Source: Gnetum montanum
Taxonomy: Eukaryota > Streptophyta > Gnetopsida > Gnetales > Gnetaceae
Length of the DNA: 53,757 nt
Assembly (NCBI GenBank): GCA_015680685.1
Contig: MNCI01003720.1
Location: forward strand, 10,281 to 64,037
Reading direction: 5' to 3'
A program made the translations under genes and the position numbers. The notes below the pieces were generated by a model. That model had not been told where the DNA came from, did not search any database, and worked only from the letters and a program-made list of their open reading frames with translations. Shown here one piece after another: positions 36,773 through 47,780 of the stretch (position 1 is its first letter; each line of letters begins with the position of its first letter).

Positions 36773-37203
36773 TATAGGGCGACACAATTGGAAACAAGGA
36801 TAAATATATATGCATAAATGTAACAAATAGAAACTAGAAAATGTAAATGGCATAACTGATGGAAAGCATAAAGATGGAAAGCATAATAGTAACGAACAAA
36901 ATTGGCAAGTGTAAAAAGCAAAAGAAGGCATAAAAATGTGCGTAATTGTTTGATTTATATGGTTCAACCGCTAACCTCGTAATTATTTTTTGATGGCTTT
37001 CACATTGAGTGATGTGTAAAGGTGGGGAGGCTTATGACTTAGCTCCTTCACGTCACCATCTTCTCCCTGGAATGGTAGTTCAGCCCAGGCTAGGCTGCCA
37101 TCAGTTGTTTCGACTCATTCAAGAGTTTGGACAAGGATTTGGTCTTCGAGAATGTCAATTTCCAAACCCTGTTCTTCCTCAATGTTATTGACGGCCCGAG
37201 GGG
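36773..37203. other. element C spacer next to protease
   Basis: Non-coding AT-rich sequence up to about 37000. 37203-37110 still reads on the minus strand as protease-downstream polypeptide (N-N-I-E-E-E-Q-G-L-E-I-D), matching A's NNINIGQGPEVEF. No clear splice donor was found. Confidence 0.45.
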
Positions 37204-37640
37204 TTATTTCATCACCACGTCTCCCCCTACATAAGGTAGATGTATCTCTTGGTGGATAGGTGATGACACTGCTCTCAGTTGTGCTAACCAAGACGTACCT
37301 AGGATCAGGTTGAAACTGGGCATCTCCTCGACGACGATAAATGTGGCATCTATTGGGAATTGATCTCTTGCCACAAAATCGATATGCACCATCCCTTTAA
37401 CTTGAACTTGTGCTCCGTTGAAGGACTTTAGACACGATGTTGTCGTTGCACTGATCTGATCGACCAAGCCTAACTTATCCACTATAGGATAAGGGATGAC
37501 ATTAGTAGCCGCACCATCGTCTACATGCACCCTCCGAATTTGGTGTTGACCAACCTGGATGGTGATGAACATGGGATCTATTGTCACCTGACCCTTCTCA
37601 GGATCAACCTTAATGGATTCATCGTGAAAGGTCATGGGGT
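37204..37640 (-). pseudogene. element C aspartic protease
   Basis: A 143-codon open stretch: TIQVGQHQIRRVHVDDGAAT with active-site V-D-D-G-A, then NVIPYPIVDKLG, LKSFNGAQVQVKGMVHIDFV, FNLILGTSWLAQL and SPIHQEIHLPY. The catalytic Asp is present. It is in a different frame from gag, so a shift lies between 38076 and 37635. The best match in the window is element A protease (9460-9780). Confidence 0.87.
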
Positions 37641-38075
37641 AGGTTTAGGTCCTTCAGCGGCAGAGGGAAGCATGACAGAATGTATCACTTCCTCTTCCGC
37701 TGGTAAGCTTTCATCCACAGGTATGGACGTTAGCATACAGACCATGGGCTCATGATGTTTTTCGGACATCATAAGCAAGTCATAGAGGCTCAACATTGTA
37801 TTCTTCTATTTCAAAGCCTACTTGACCTGCGTAAATGCGTCGAGGAGGTCCCGCTCGTGATTGGGTTGTTTATCCCTCTTTCCTCTTCCATTTGCCCTAA
37901 GAGACAAATTTCTCGAGGTGGAATGGTGTCAGTTGGAGGCTTGTTTTTATTTTTACCAGGGGGGATGACTATGCCTCTATAACTATGTCTTGCCTAGGAG
38001 GTGTAGAAAAAGGTACAGAAGCAAGGGGTTTGGATTTGACAAACCCCAGCGTAGGACGGTCCTTAGCTGCATTAG

Positions 38076-40778
38076 TTAATACATCCTCTTACCCCTTTTC
38101 ATTAGATGGCGATTAACGATTTTGTTTGAAAATTTACCCTTGCGTAAAAGAGGTAGTGGTTTTTGTATCCTAAGAACAAAAGGAGCCTTAGGGGTGGGCA
38201 CGGGCATGGCCGCGGCTTTGCTGCTAACCTGGGATTGAGTCATGGTCTGAGAGGGCACCCGAATAACAAAGGGTTGAATTGAGGCCCCGCTAGTCGACGC
38301 AGAAGAACCCTCCCCCTGGTGTGAACTAGTAGGTACTCGCAACACAAAGGGTTGCTTAGGTGGTACCTTGCCCTCACCGTCCGTACTCACCATGTTGATG
38401 GTGTACTTTGCATTATTTGTGTTTAACAGGTCTTTGTACACATGCATCGCCTAGTTTTCCGGACATGTCGGACTACTGCTATCGAATATCAATGTGTCGT
38501 TATCGATCATGTGTTGAATATCGTCTTTCAACACCCAGTAGTAGTCAGTGCCGTGACCACACAACTGGTGGTAGTCACAAAAACAATCCAGTCTGAAAGA
38601 CTTAGGAACTGGCGGTTCGTTAGGTAGAGCCAAAGAAGGGTTCTTCAACAATTCACAATGATGTCTGTGACACTTCAAAGCTTCTTTGGATATCCTTTTG
38701 TTTTGGATATAGCCAGCTCCCAATAATTGTTTCATCAATTTTGAATGCTTTACAGGTAGGTCTGTATACTTTGAGTGATCTTTACGCTCAAAGTTTGGTT
38801 TTGGCTGTGAGGGCAGTTCAGGGGCAAGTGATTCCTGGCTGATGCTACTTGCACTAGCCATGGTCTCAGCGGGTGTTGTAGGTGCCATCTTGTTGTTTTT
38901 CTTTTTGGCACCCTTAGCCAGCATAGCTACTATCGTTGTTGTCACCTTACCCTTGTCTTTACCCTTGCTATTGGCATTCTTATAGGCCACATACGTTGGA
39001 TATTTTCTAGCCTCCGTCGCATCCTGGATGCTCTTAGTTTGTGCGAAGGCTTGACTCAGAGAGTGAGGGGCAAGGTAATATAGTTTAGACTTGATGAAGT
39101 CGTTAACTACTCCTTTGAAAATTGCCAATAGATGGGCTTTCATGATAGGTTCATGGATTTCATTTAGAGTAGCACTCCATCAGTGTATAAACTTTTGGAC
39201 TAGCTTAAGTGAGTCTTGCTTCACTCCCATGAGTTGATTTAATGTGACTTCTGGCTTTAGGTTATACTTAAAGCAGATCAAAAACTGTGTTAGCAGCTCT
39301 TCCAAGGTTGAGATGGAAGTGCGAGGAAGTGCTCAATACCAGTCCAAGGCCTTACCTGTTAAGGACATTACAAAGACACAGATGATTATATGTGGCCACT
39401 ATTGTAGCAGCAAGGATTCTGACCTGAAGGTGACCAGGTGAGCATTAGGATTACCCTCCCCATTATATTTGGTGAAATGGGATAAAGACATCCCAGGAGG
39501 CAATGACAGCTAAGGGATTGCTGGACTAATAGGATCATCATGGTAGAAATCCATGATTTGTATCGTATCAAAACCGGTAGCCTTAAGATGCTTAACCTCC
39601 TTGGTGAGGGTCTGAATAAGCAAAAAATCTTGGTCCAGACCGGTAGATGACGTAATTAGCGCTGGGGGAATAGGAGGTAGAGCAGGAAGGGTAGCACTAT
39701 GTGGTGGAACAGGGGCGATGACTTGGCCGATTGACAGCATGATGGGGATCATCCCCGCAGATGGAGCTGCCTATGGGACCCACCACCCAGCAGGCTGTGC
39801 AGATGGAGTGACTATCGCCGGTTGCGTAGGATGGAGGATGTAAGGGTGTTGCATAGTTGCCTGTGGAACATGCATGGTGGACGTAACCAAGGGTTGCATA
39901 CCATATAACGTAGATTGGTTATGTTGTGTAATAGGTGTGGTCCATTGACTGGCCATAGGTTGTTAAACAAATCGCTGCGATTGAACAGTAGTGATCTATT
40001 GCCCTATCGTGGGCTGCAACTGGAAAGTTTGCACCAGATTTTGCATTGAGCGGGTTATAGGCACAGTGTGGGCCTACACCTGTGGGATGAAATGAGGGGC
40101 TGTGGAGGCAGGTATCATTGATGGCATCCTGATTACCTGGGACGAGGGAGTCACTCCTGTGTTATTTTGGGGTGGTATTTGCACTTGCAGGAATGAGGAT
40201 TGTGTAGTAGCCTATGGAACGGTGGGAATGGGAATATGCATTTGGGTGGTCATGATTGGATTGAGAGGCGCAACCTCTCCTGTGAAAGGATGAAAGAGCG
40301 GGTTTGCATACGTATGAGGGCTGAGGGTATGGTATGAATCCGTATGTTCAAATTGAGCTACAAATTCATCTTCCTCCTAATTTTGAGGCTCTATGATAGA
40401 TTGACATAGAGTCTGACTCTTAGCCATAATGAGGCGTGATAGAAGTTCATTTTGATGTTCAATAAGTGGGATGAAATCATATGTGGTAGGGGTGAAATCT
40501 TGACCCCCTTTGTAGATCAACTCATAATTTCTTTTTGCCTCCAACTCAGTTCGACTAACGACCAGTTTCACCTGGATCTTAACACAAATGAAATTATACT
40601 CTTCAGGGGTCAAGACTGTAAATGAAGGGTCCCTACCCTACAATCTAAATGAATGACATGACGGTCCCTGAGGACCTGTTGCGCTGAAGGCTGATTCAGG
40701 AACGGTGAAGGGATTCGCGGTTGTAGCACTGAAGTCGATGGTGATCATAGTGGCAGTAGTGGAGTGTACAGAATCCAT
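38076..40778 (-). pseudogene. element C gag
   Basis: The start ATG at 40778 begins MDSVHSTTATMITIDF. One reading frame continues 2.7 kb to 38076, broken only by stops. EEYNFICVKIQV and TTYDFIPLIEHQNELL are shared with A. A Pro/Gln-rich middle (about 40350-39570) precedes the capsid core: HFTKYNGEGNPNAHLVTF, G-K-A-L-D-W-Y, L-N-Q-L. Then come a Lys-rich part, C-F-C-D-Y-H-Q-L-C-G-H-G-T-D-Y-Y (knuckle-like without the last Cys), and PFVLRVP/PFVIRVP/PFVLRIQ motifs. The 250-bp leader leaves no room for an Ogre-type ORF1. Confidence 0.85.
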
Positions 40779-41003
40779 TTTCTCAGATGGATCGATAACA
40801 ACGAACGTAAAGATTTGAAAGACAACAGTAAGACAAAACTACAATTAGGCTTTCTACCTTGCAGAATTCCAGAGGAATCGTTACAGTGACCAATCTACAC
40901 CACACTATTTCATAAACCACCTTGGAGGTATTACGTTACGTTGATTGGATGTGGGTACAGATCGCTTACAAGGTTACCCATAAAATATGGATCGAATGTT
41001 CAT

Positions 41004-41021
41004 GCCCTCCTTCTAGAACCA
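41004..41021 (-). promoter_or_regulatory. candidate primer binding site of C
   Basis: On the minus strand TGGTTCTAGAAGGAGGGC begins 7 bases inside the LTR end. The TGG start and position fit a primer site, but I cannot name the tRNA with confidence. Confidence 0.4.
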
Positions 41022-41028
41022 AAAAAAT

Positions 41029-42685
41029 TGTAACAACGGAAAATGTCGATCGCTAGAAATACCAAACGAAAATCCATGTACACAGTTCCAACCCCGGATT
41101 CCCGCGAGGGCCGTGCTAGAGAAAATGAATCCAAGGTGCCCTGAACGGTCTTGTCAATCAAACAAGGACTTACTTAATCAGTAAACTTTTGTATATCAAG
41201 GTGATGTAGTACGAGGTGATTTTAATATTGTTAGTCATAGAAGGAATTGAAAACAATGTAAAGAGTTTATGATGATGGTAAAATCGACGCGACAAGAGAG
41301 ATCAAATTTAAGGGGAATGCACAATCCCAAGATCTGTGATTTAGCTCAAAGCTAAATATGCTGTGTACAATGATTCAATGGCAGACTTCGCTTTTTCTTA
41401 TGCGAAGCATGCACAAATGGCAAGAAAACTATTAAAGGTAAAGTACATGGAAAGTTTGATCTACCTTGTTCTGGCCAAGACTAGATGCAAGGAAGGTCAA
41501 ACCTGGCATAAAACTTCTATCAATCAACTGTTTCTGATCATTAAACTTCGCCAATCGTACTAGATGATCTCACGATCTCTGATCTACTCTTTTCTTTTTA
41601 CCTTTGTTAATCTTCATCAAAAGTCGCTAATGATCACCGATGAAGAAGACAACCACTTGTAAAGAACGCTTGCTACTTTTGATGATCAAAAAAAATAAAA
41701 CTGCCTCCCCCCCCCTTTTTCCTTTCGTCAACTGGAGTATTTATAAGTTTAGAATTAGGGAAAAGGCACGGTCCAGAGGACATGAGTCCCAAACTTACAG
41801 AATGCCATTGACTTGATGATTTTCATGTCTGAGGTTTGTGATATCATGCTTCATGATGTCTTAGAGTGTAGTAGGTCACAAACCACTTTTTCCGAAACTA
41901 CCTTATCATTACGCTACAATACGCGAAAGAGCGTATTGTGACGTATAGATTGCTGGTGCATGTACCATACTGCTTTAATTAACTTTGTGCTGTATTACAC
42001 TTGTTTACACTGCGTAGCGTGGCACAGTGTAAAGTGGTCAACTTTACGTGCATTACGCTTGTTTATGCCACGTAGCATAATGGAGCGTAAAATAGTTAAA
42101 TTAAGCTGTATTACGCTTACATACGCCGCGAAGCGTAATGAAGCGTAAGGTAGTTAACTTCACATTGCGTTATGCTTGTTTATGCTACAAAGCGTAATAG
42201 AGCGTAAAACGATCGGCCTGCATGAAGTTAAGTTGTTGTCGCGGCACTTCCTCTAACTTTGATTAATCTCCTTGAGGCTTACTACGCTGCACTGCGTAGT
42301 ATAGTGTAATAAAAGCCTTGACCGAAGGACTTAGTGAAATGCTCGACATGTTGTAGCCCGTTGTTTAGGCCTTAAACTTTTGCTGCATTTGCTAAAGTCC
42401 CAAATTTTTGCCAGCCCCCATTGCTATAGTAGGCTGCTTTCTAACATTATGCTACATTACGTAGAATTACGCTAAGCAATGTGACGCTATATTGCATAAT
42501 ACAGCGTAAAGAGCAAAAAGTTAGAATTTTTAGAAAAAATCTAGAGATTTGATATCGCAGACCCCTTTCGCCTCGTTCCATCTTCTGAATTTCTGCTTTG
42601 TGCTACGCTGTGTTGCGAATCTTTGCTTGAGTTGCACACCTTCGCCTGAGTTGTGGGTTGACCTCGCAATTTTCACAATGTTTCA
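41029..42685 (-). repeat. 5' LTR of element C
   Basis: A 1657-bp copy homologous to 24990-26645; minus-strand ends TGAAACATTG and TTGTTACA. It carries the TATA box (41738-41747) and the same four-unit inverted-repeat array at 41987-42222. Confidence 0.93.
41738..41747 (-). promoter_or_regulatory. TATA box of C 5' LTR
   Basis: CTTATAAATA on the minus strand, conserved between both LTRs. Confidence 0.6.
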
Positions 42686-42690
42686 GTGTT
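42686..42690. repeat. target-site duplication of C, right copy
   Basis: GTGTT, identical to 24985-24989. Confidence 0.88.
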
Positions 42691-42859
42691 GACTTCCAAA
42701 TGGCCTATTTAATCTTTCCCAAACCCTATGCTACCCTAGGAAGCTAATGGAACATCAATATCAACTATGACATCCCAAAAACCTACTTTTTCAATGCATT
42801 TATGTTGGGACTATGCTAGGTAGTGTAGTCCCACTTTAGTCACTAGTATTTGCATCCTT
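42691..42859 (+). repeat. element A palindromic array, continued
   Basis: The array interrupted by C resumes, with GACTATGCTAGGTAGTGTAG near 42811. It ends at the N at 42860. Confidence 0.55.
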
Positions 42860-42860
42860 N
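42860..42860. other. single N (assembly join)
   Basis: An undetermined base at the point where element A spacer meets a truncated LTR. Confidence 0.9.
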
Positions 42861-43763
42861 AACAGACAGGCTAGTTGTGGTATCTAGATAGTTACATGTT
42901 GATCGTAGTTCACTATCTCCCCACTTGGACTAGTATTTGCTTTGTCACGCATGGTTTAGTCCAGAGTGAGGCATATGATGTGATCCTAAACTAGTGTTAC
43001 TCCTAGAACCAATGGAACATGATCTTGATTAAACTAATAAGAAATAGGAAACAAGTCTAAGCTAGCCTAAGTGCAATGAGCATTTGTTCCTTAATCATCC
43101 GTATACATCTTGGACCTCATGCATGACTACTACTGGGATTACCAAGTGTAGATCCTAGGTACGCTACTGGGTTATCAAGTAGTCACACTTAAATGCTCGT
43201 GATTAAGTTGTACTCATTCCGTAGCTAACAACAAGAATAGTAAATGATGATAAATAAATATTATCTAAGAAAATAATAAATAACAATGACAATTAACAAT
43301 AACAATTAAACAATTAAAACTAAGTAAATGCTACAATGATGAAGTAATCTTGATCTTTATTTCCAGTCATGTGCATGTCCAAGTACATTAAACTCGAATA
43401 AAGGTGTTATACAATTATAATCATCACACTGCAGGCAAGCACTTGGGAAAATAATCCAACTCCTATGGAAACAAACTACAAGAACTTCCCTACAATTAAC
43501 CCAAAAGATGTCTAAGTGTAGCAGGTGTGTGCTTATTTATAGCTAAAAATAGACTTTGCATAAATGGGGCCATGTCGATGCATGGGTGGATGCATTGATG
43601 GGGCCGCGTCAATGCGGCCACGTATACGAGGCCTTGTATACATGGCCTAGTTAGCGTAGCCCCAATATCGAGGGTCTGATAACAAGAGTCAGACCTAGTG
43701 TCTTGTATCAGGGTTTCGATAATAAGGGTCTGATAACAAGACTTGACAGACCATGACTCATCA
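42861..43763 (-). mobile_element. fragment E: partial LTR related to B's LTR
   Basis: On the minus strand it starts TGATGAGTCATGGTCTG (B: TGATGAACCATGATGTC). It has AGCTATAAATAAGCAC as TATA (43532-43542), TTCTTGTAGTTTGTTTCC, CTGGAAATAAAGATCAAG and CTTGGTAATCCCAGTAGTAG, all in the order seen in B. The last 120 or so bases of the LTR are missing at the N. No internal region is attached, so it is a solo or broken LTR in element A. Confidence 0.72.
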
Positions 43764-43859
43764 CCAACTGCATTGGGACTTATCCCAACTACGTTGGCCA
43801 ATGTCGTCCTAGTTGGGCCCAAAGTAGTCACAAGAAAAGATCTTAATTAAAACTTCAAA

Positions 43860-44835
43860 TAGCCTCCAAATAGCCTTACAAAATGACCAAACTCACTTTT
43901 CAACCTTTTAGACCTATACCATGTCCTGATAAGGCCTAAAATTGGTAAAATCTAACCTTGATTGATAAATATTGATAATTTTCTATCATATGTTTTCTAC
44001 TTTGATCCATTTGACCTTATTTCACAGTGTTCCAACATGATTTGAACTTGGTATGCATTATTTACTTTCATTGCCCTATCATTTGATGTCATTTGACTTC
44101 ATATTTTCATCTTAACATCATTTAGCTTTATTCCATCAATGTCTCTATCATTTGGCATCAGTTGATCTTAGAGAATTGGGTTTGACAATGATTTACTCCA
44201 TCAAACATCATTAAGCCCTTGTTTTACTCTTTATAACATCATGTTATGTGATTTGACCATTATTTAAGTCTCATTTAACATCAATTGTCATTATTTGGCT
44301 ATCCTTTAGGTATATTCCACATTAGTGGAACTTGGTTCTACCTTGTTCACTTTATTTTCACCTTTATGGCCTTAATTGGCTATGTTCAAGCCTTGTTTAA
44401 AATCTTTTGGGGGTGCTTGATCATTGTTAAGTTTTCATTTGGTCTCATTTGATCACCAATTGGGCTTCATTTGATCCCATTTGGTATTTTTCAGCTATCA
44501 TGTGGCTTTTTACCATGACAATTAGCCTCTTGGTTCATCCAATCTACGTTATCCTATCCCATATGACCTTTTTTTATTATGTTTAATTCTTGCTAAACCT
44601 TGTTTAATGGTTCTTGATCATCATTTGATCATAATATAGCCTTCATTTGATTCTATTCTACCATCACTTGGCCTTTGTTTGACCTTATTTAGCCTTTGTT
44701 TCACCTTATTTGTCTTCACCTACCTCTAGTAACCTTTAGAGGGCCTTGCTCAAACCTTGTTTGGCCTTTAGCTTAACATATTTTGGCTATTGCTAGAGTA
44801 TTTTGTTTTATTTTGCCATTGTTTACTATTTTTAT
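43860..44835 (+). repeat. T-rich CATTTGA micro-repeat tract in element A spacer
   Basis: Words of the type CATTTGA(C/T)C, ATCATTTGG and CCTTTGTTTGACCTTATTT recur every 10-40 bp across nearly 1 kb, especially 44060-44170, 44430-44480 and 44620-44760. No coding domain on either strand. Origin unknown. Confidence 0.5.
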
Positions 44836-45009
44836 CACACATGTGCCACCTAATTTACTTATGATTGATATGCAAGATTAGAGTATGGACATTTGGGAGT
44901 AATTCAATGTGCCTTTGAGTCTAAGTGGACCTCATGGTGATGTTGAATGATGTATGGACCTTAATTGCATAAGTCTTGAGCATGGAAGTGCAACCACATA
45001 GCCTTAATA

Positions 45010-46081
45010 GAGAAACCTATAGAATGGCCTAAAAACTTGGTTAAAGCCCTTGACCTTGAGGCTAGTGATATCATGGAGGACTCTCTAGTTGAGGTTCCTT
45101 TCACGATGCACAGCAGTGAGGAGAAAACACTAAATTAAGTTCACCACTCGAACCACAACAAGCTTAAGCCATCACCAAGGTCCTCTAGGACAACATTAAG
45201 GTCTTTTCATGGTCATATAAAGATATTCTAGGTCTTGACCCATGCCTAGTACAACATAACATCATACTCAATCCTAGTTTTAGACCAATTAAGTAAAAAG
45301 TTTGCAAGATTAGGCCAAATTTAGCCTTGGAAGTTTGTGATGAAATTAAAAAATTATACCAAGTTGGTTTCATTAGAGGTATTATTTACATAGAATGGGT
45401 GTCCAACATAGTTGTAGTTTCTAAGAAAAATAGGAGTATATGTATATGTATTAATTTTCAAGACCTAAATAAGGCAACAATCTAAGATGATTTCCCTTTG
45501 CCTAGTATTATTGATACTATAGTTGGACATGCCTTACTATCCTTCATGGATGGGTTCTTGGGATACAACCAAATTAGAATTAATCTAGAACATCAACTTC
45601 ATGATCCCTTTGGGTATCCTTTGTTACACCATGATGTCCTTTTACCTAAATAATGTAGGAGCAACCTACTACTAAAGAGCAACGACATATATCTTTAGTG
45701 ACTATATGCTAGGATTTCTTAATGACTATGTAGATGATATAGCCATTAAGTTCCAAGTGATCAATGACCATGTGCATGACCTTGACCTTGTGTTGAAATG
45801 ATGTCTCAAATATGAGGTTGGTCTTAATCCCAAGAAGTATGTCTTTAGCACCAAAACTAATAATATGCTTGACTTTGCAGTATTTGAAGTAGGAATATAT
45901 GTCAATCCTGATAAGTTTAAATCCAGAACTAACCTTAAGGAGCTCTGGTGATTGCAAGGTAAATTACCATTTTTCTATAGGTTTATCACCAGGATTATAG
46001 ATAAGTTACAATCCATGAAACACTATCTTAAGAAAGGAGTTCACTATGAGTGGATAGCTCAATGCCAAGAAGTGCTACTTG
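45010..46081 (+). pseudogene. element A reverse transcriptase (distal half of A)
   Basis: The plus frame reads IEWPKNLVKALDLEASDIME, matching C's DLEARDVTE, then K-V-F-S-W-S-Y-K-D-I-L, V-G-F-I-R-G-I, E-W-V-S-N-I-V-V-V, F-P-L-P-S-I-I-D-T-I-V-G-H, SFMDGFLGYNQI and, after a frameshift near 45600, L-N-D-Y-V-D-D-I-A-I-K with the Y-V-D-D box intact. It ends in V-H-Y-E-W-I-A-Q-C-Q-E, the start of RNase H, where sequence breaks at about 46081. It is much closer to C RT than to B or F, so this is the missing pol half of A. Confidence 0.85.
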
Positions 46082-46440
46082 TAAGGGTACTACTACCTTG
46101 GTGATGGCATCCCCCATGATTATGGGTGTTGCCACTACTGGTACTGATCATATAGTTATGGTGGAGCTCCACTTGGATAATAAGCTTGTTGTTGTTGTTG
46201 AAACTAATTTGGATTGTCTTGAGGATAAGACAATCTTCTAGGTGCTTGCCTTCTTGCTAGTATAGAATTTAATGCATACACCCTAGACTCGATAGGGAAA
46301 CATCCTTTAGGATGTTCATATTGGTAGATGTCACATCCACCATCGTCATCTAATTTTGTCTCCATAACTTCATCTACTACAATAGCTTTGTCCTGACCCC
46401 TTTGGTAGGCATGCTCAGCTTCTTTTCACCTCATGCAGTT
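46082..46440 (-). pseudogene. displaced Athila-like gag fragment
   Basis: On the minus strand it reads D-D-D-G-G-C-D-I-Y-Q-Y-E-H-P-K-G-C-F-P, aligning with B's CEICQYDHPKGCFP but with the second Cys as Tyr, then SRVYALNS and a tract that matches B at 13100-13230. It belongs to the gag of the B/F family, yet lies beyond F's integrase. The small plus-strand frame here is only its shadow. Confidence 0.72.
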
Positions 46441-46449
46441 ATGATCACT

Positions 46450-46990
46450 TCAAAAACTAGTGCTTGTAAAGTGAGTTTCATTATTAGAAATTAATGCACG
46501 TGGCACACTAAACCTATTTATAATGTTTTATTGTACAAACTGAGCAGCAGTTGCAGATGTACAGTCAATGATGGTTGTTGCTTCTACCCATTTCATACAA
46601 TAGTAAAAAATTACTATGATGTATGCCTTTCTATTTGGCATGGACATGATGGGATGAAGTCAATGCCCAAAATGTTGAAGGGTTCTAGTGGTTGAATCCA
46701 TTGTTGAGGTTCCTCTATTCAATTAGTCATTCCACCATCTTGTTTGAATCATTCACAAGAGCAGATGTAATGGTGAGCATCCCTAAAGAGTGCTAGCCAA
46801 TAGTACCTTTCCATAAAGATTTTAATGGTCATACATCTCCCAGCATAGTGTCGTCCACAAGAACCTTCATGAGCATCTTGGAGAACATGCAATTGATCGA
46901 CATTAGGGATACACCAATGAACTAGGACATTAGTGTATACCTTGTAGAGGTTTTCGTTGATCTCCATGAATTGATTTACCTAGTGAAAAA
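46450..46990 (-). pseudogene. element F integrase, truncated
   Basis: M-E-I-N-E-N-L-Y-K-V-Y and D-A-H-E-G-S-C-G-R-H-Y, then H-H-Y-I-C-S-C-E form the zinc domain. The core reaches N-R-F-S-V-P-R-A-L-I-S-N-N-E-T-H-F (B: NRFGMPLALI, DNGTHF), so the second catalytic Asp is Asn. It stops abruptly near 46450, before the catalytic Glu region. Confidence 0.78.
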
Positions 46991-47189
46991 TTTGTTATTT
47001 CTTTCAGTCTTCCAACCCTTATGGCATCTCCTAAGTGAGAAGATAGGTGAAAATGTTCTCATACCATTTTGGCTCATTGGGAATTTGTTTAGTTATAGAT
47101 CCAACAAAGAGAAGTTCATTAGAAAATGTACTAGATAATGGACTTTCTTCATCTTTGTCATCCCATCACAACTAAGACAAGTGATCAAT

Positions 47190-47780
47190 GATCACATTCT
47201 CAGTGCCCTTTGGATCTACCATCATAAGATCAAATTCCTACAAGATCACCAGCCACTGTATGACATGTGGGCTTACCGTTGACTTGTTCATTAGCAAGTA
47301 GATGGCACTATGATCTGTGTGCACAAACACCTTGTATCCAAGCACATAATATCTAAACTTTTTGAGAGCAAACACCATTTCCATCAATTCTTTCTCTGTG
47401 GTGTTGTAGTTTAGTTTTTCATCCATAATTCTTTGGCCAGCGCAGTGGATGTAGTATGCATGTTTCTTATCATCTAACTACATCAACACAACTCCCAAGG
47501 CATAATTTGATGCATTCATCATAATATGAAATGGTTTGAACTCGTCAGGTTCTTGTAGGATTAGAGTTTCTACAAGCTTCTCTTTTAGTTGCTTCAATGC
47601 TTTCTCACATTCTACGATCTAGACAAAGGAAGCATCTTTCTTTGTCAACTCCACTAATGGTTTTACAATCTTAGAGAAATTCTCTATGAATTGTTAGTGG
47701 TAGCTATTATGTCTAAGAAATGACTAAACATCTTTACTATTTCTAGGTGGTGGGTTATTCCTTGGATGACCCTTATTTTT
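47190..47780 (-). pseudogene. element F RNase H
   Basis: M-D-E-K-L-N-Y-N-T-T-E-K-E-L-M-E-M-V-F-A-L-K-K-F-R-Y-Y (given as a pattern), then V-H-T-D-H-S-A-I-Y-L-L-M-N-K. It aligns with B RNase H at 15540-15860, including the Glu and D-H pair. Confidence 0.8.

Larger units (their letters stand above)
24990..42685 (-). mobile_element. element C: 17.7-kb Tat/Ogre-like Ty3/gypsy element
   Basis: Long LTRs (1656 and 1657 bp) and perfect GTGTT target duplications define the element. On the minus strand the order is 5' LTR, primer site, gag, protease, a 5.4-kb spacer, RT, RNase H, a second archaeal-type RNase H, integrase, a repeat-rich 3' UTR, polypurine tract, 3' LTR. The second RNase H and the long pro-RT spacer are hallmarks of the Tat/Ogre group. 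No ORF1 lies between LTR and gag; instead a spliced gene is carried on the opposite strand within the spacer. All genes are broken, mainly by stops rather than indels. Confidence 0.93.

Noticed and set aside
38408-38627. Plus-strand frames opposite C gag
   Set aside because: Shadows of the minus-strand gag frame, which has recognisable motifs and homology to element A.
46050-46241. Plus-strand frame with many Gly/Val/Met residues
   Set aside because: It is the reverse strand of a gag fragment; a similar shadow exists at 13041-13277 in B.
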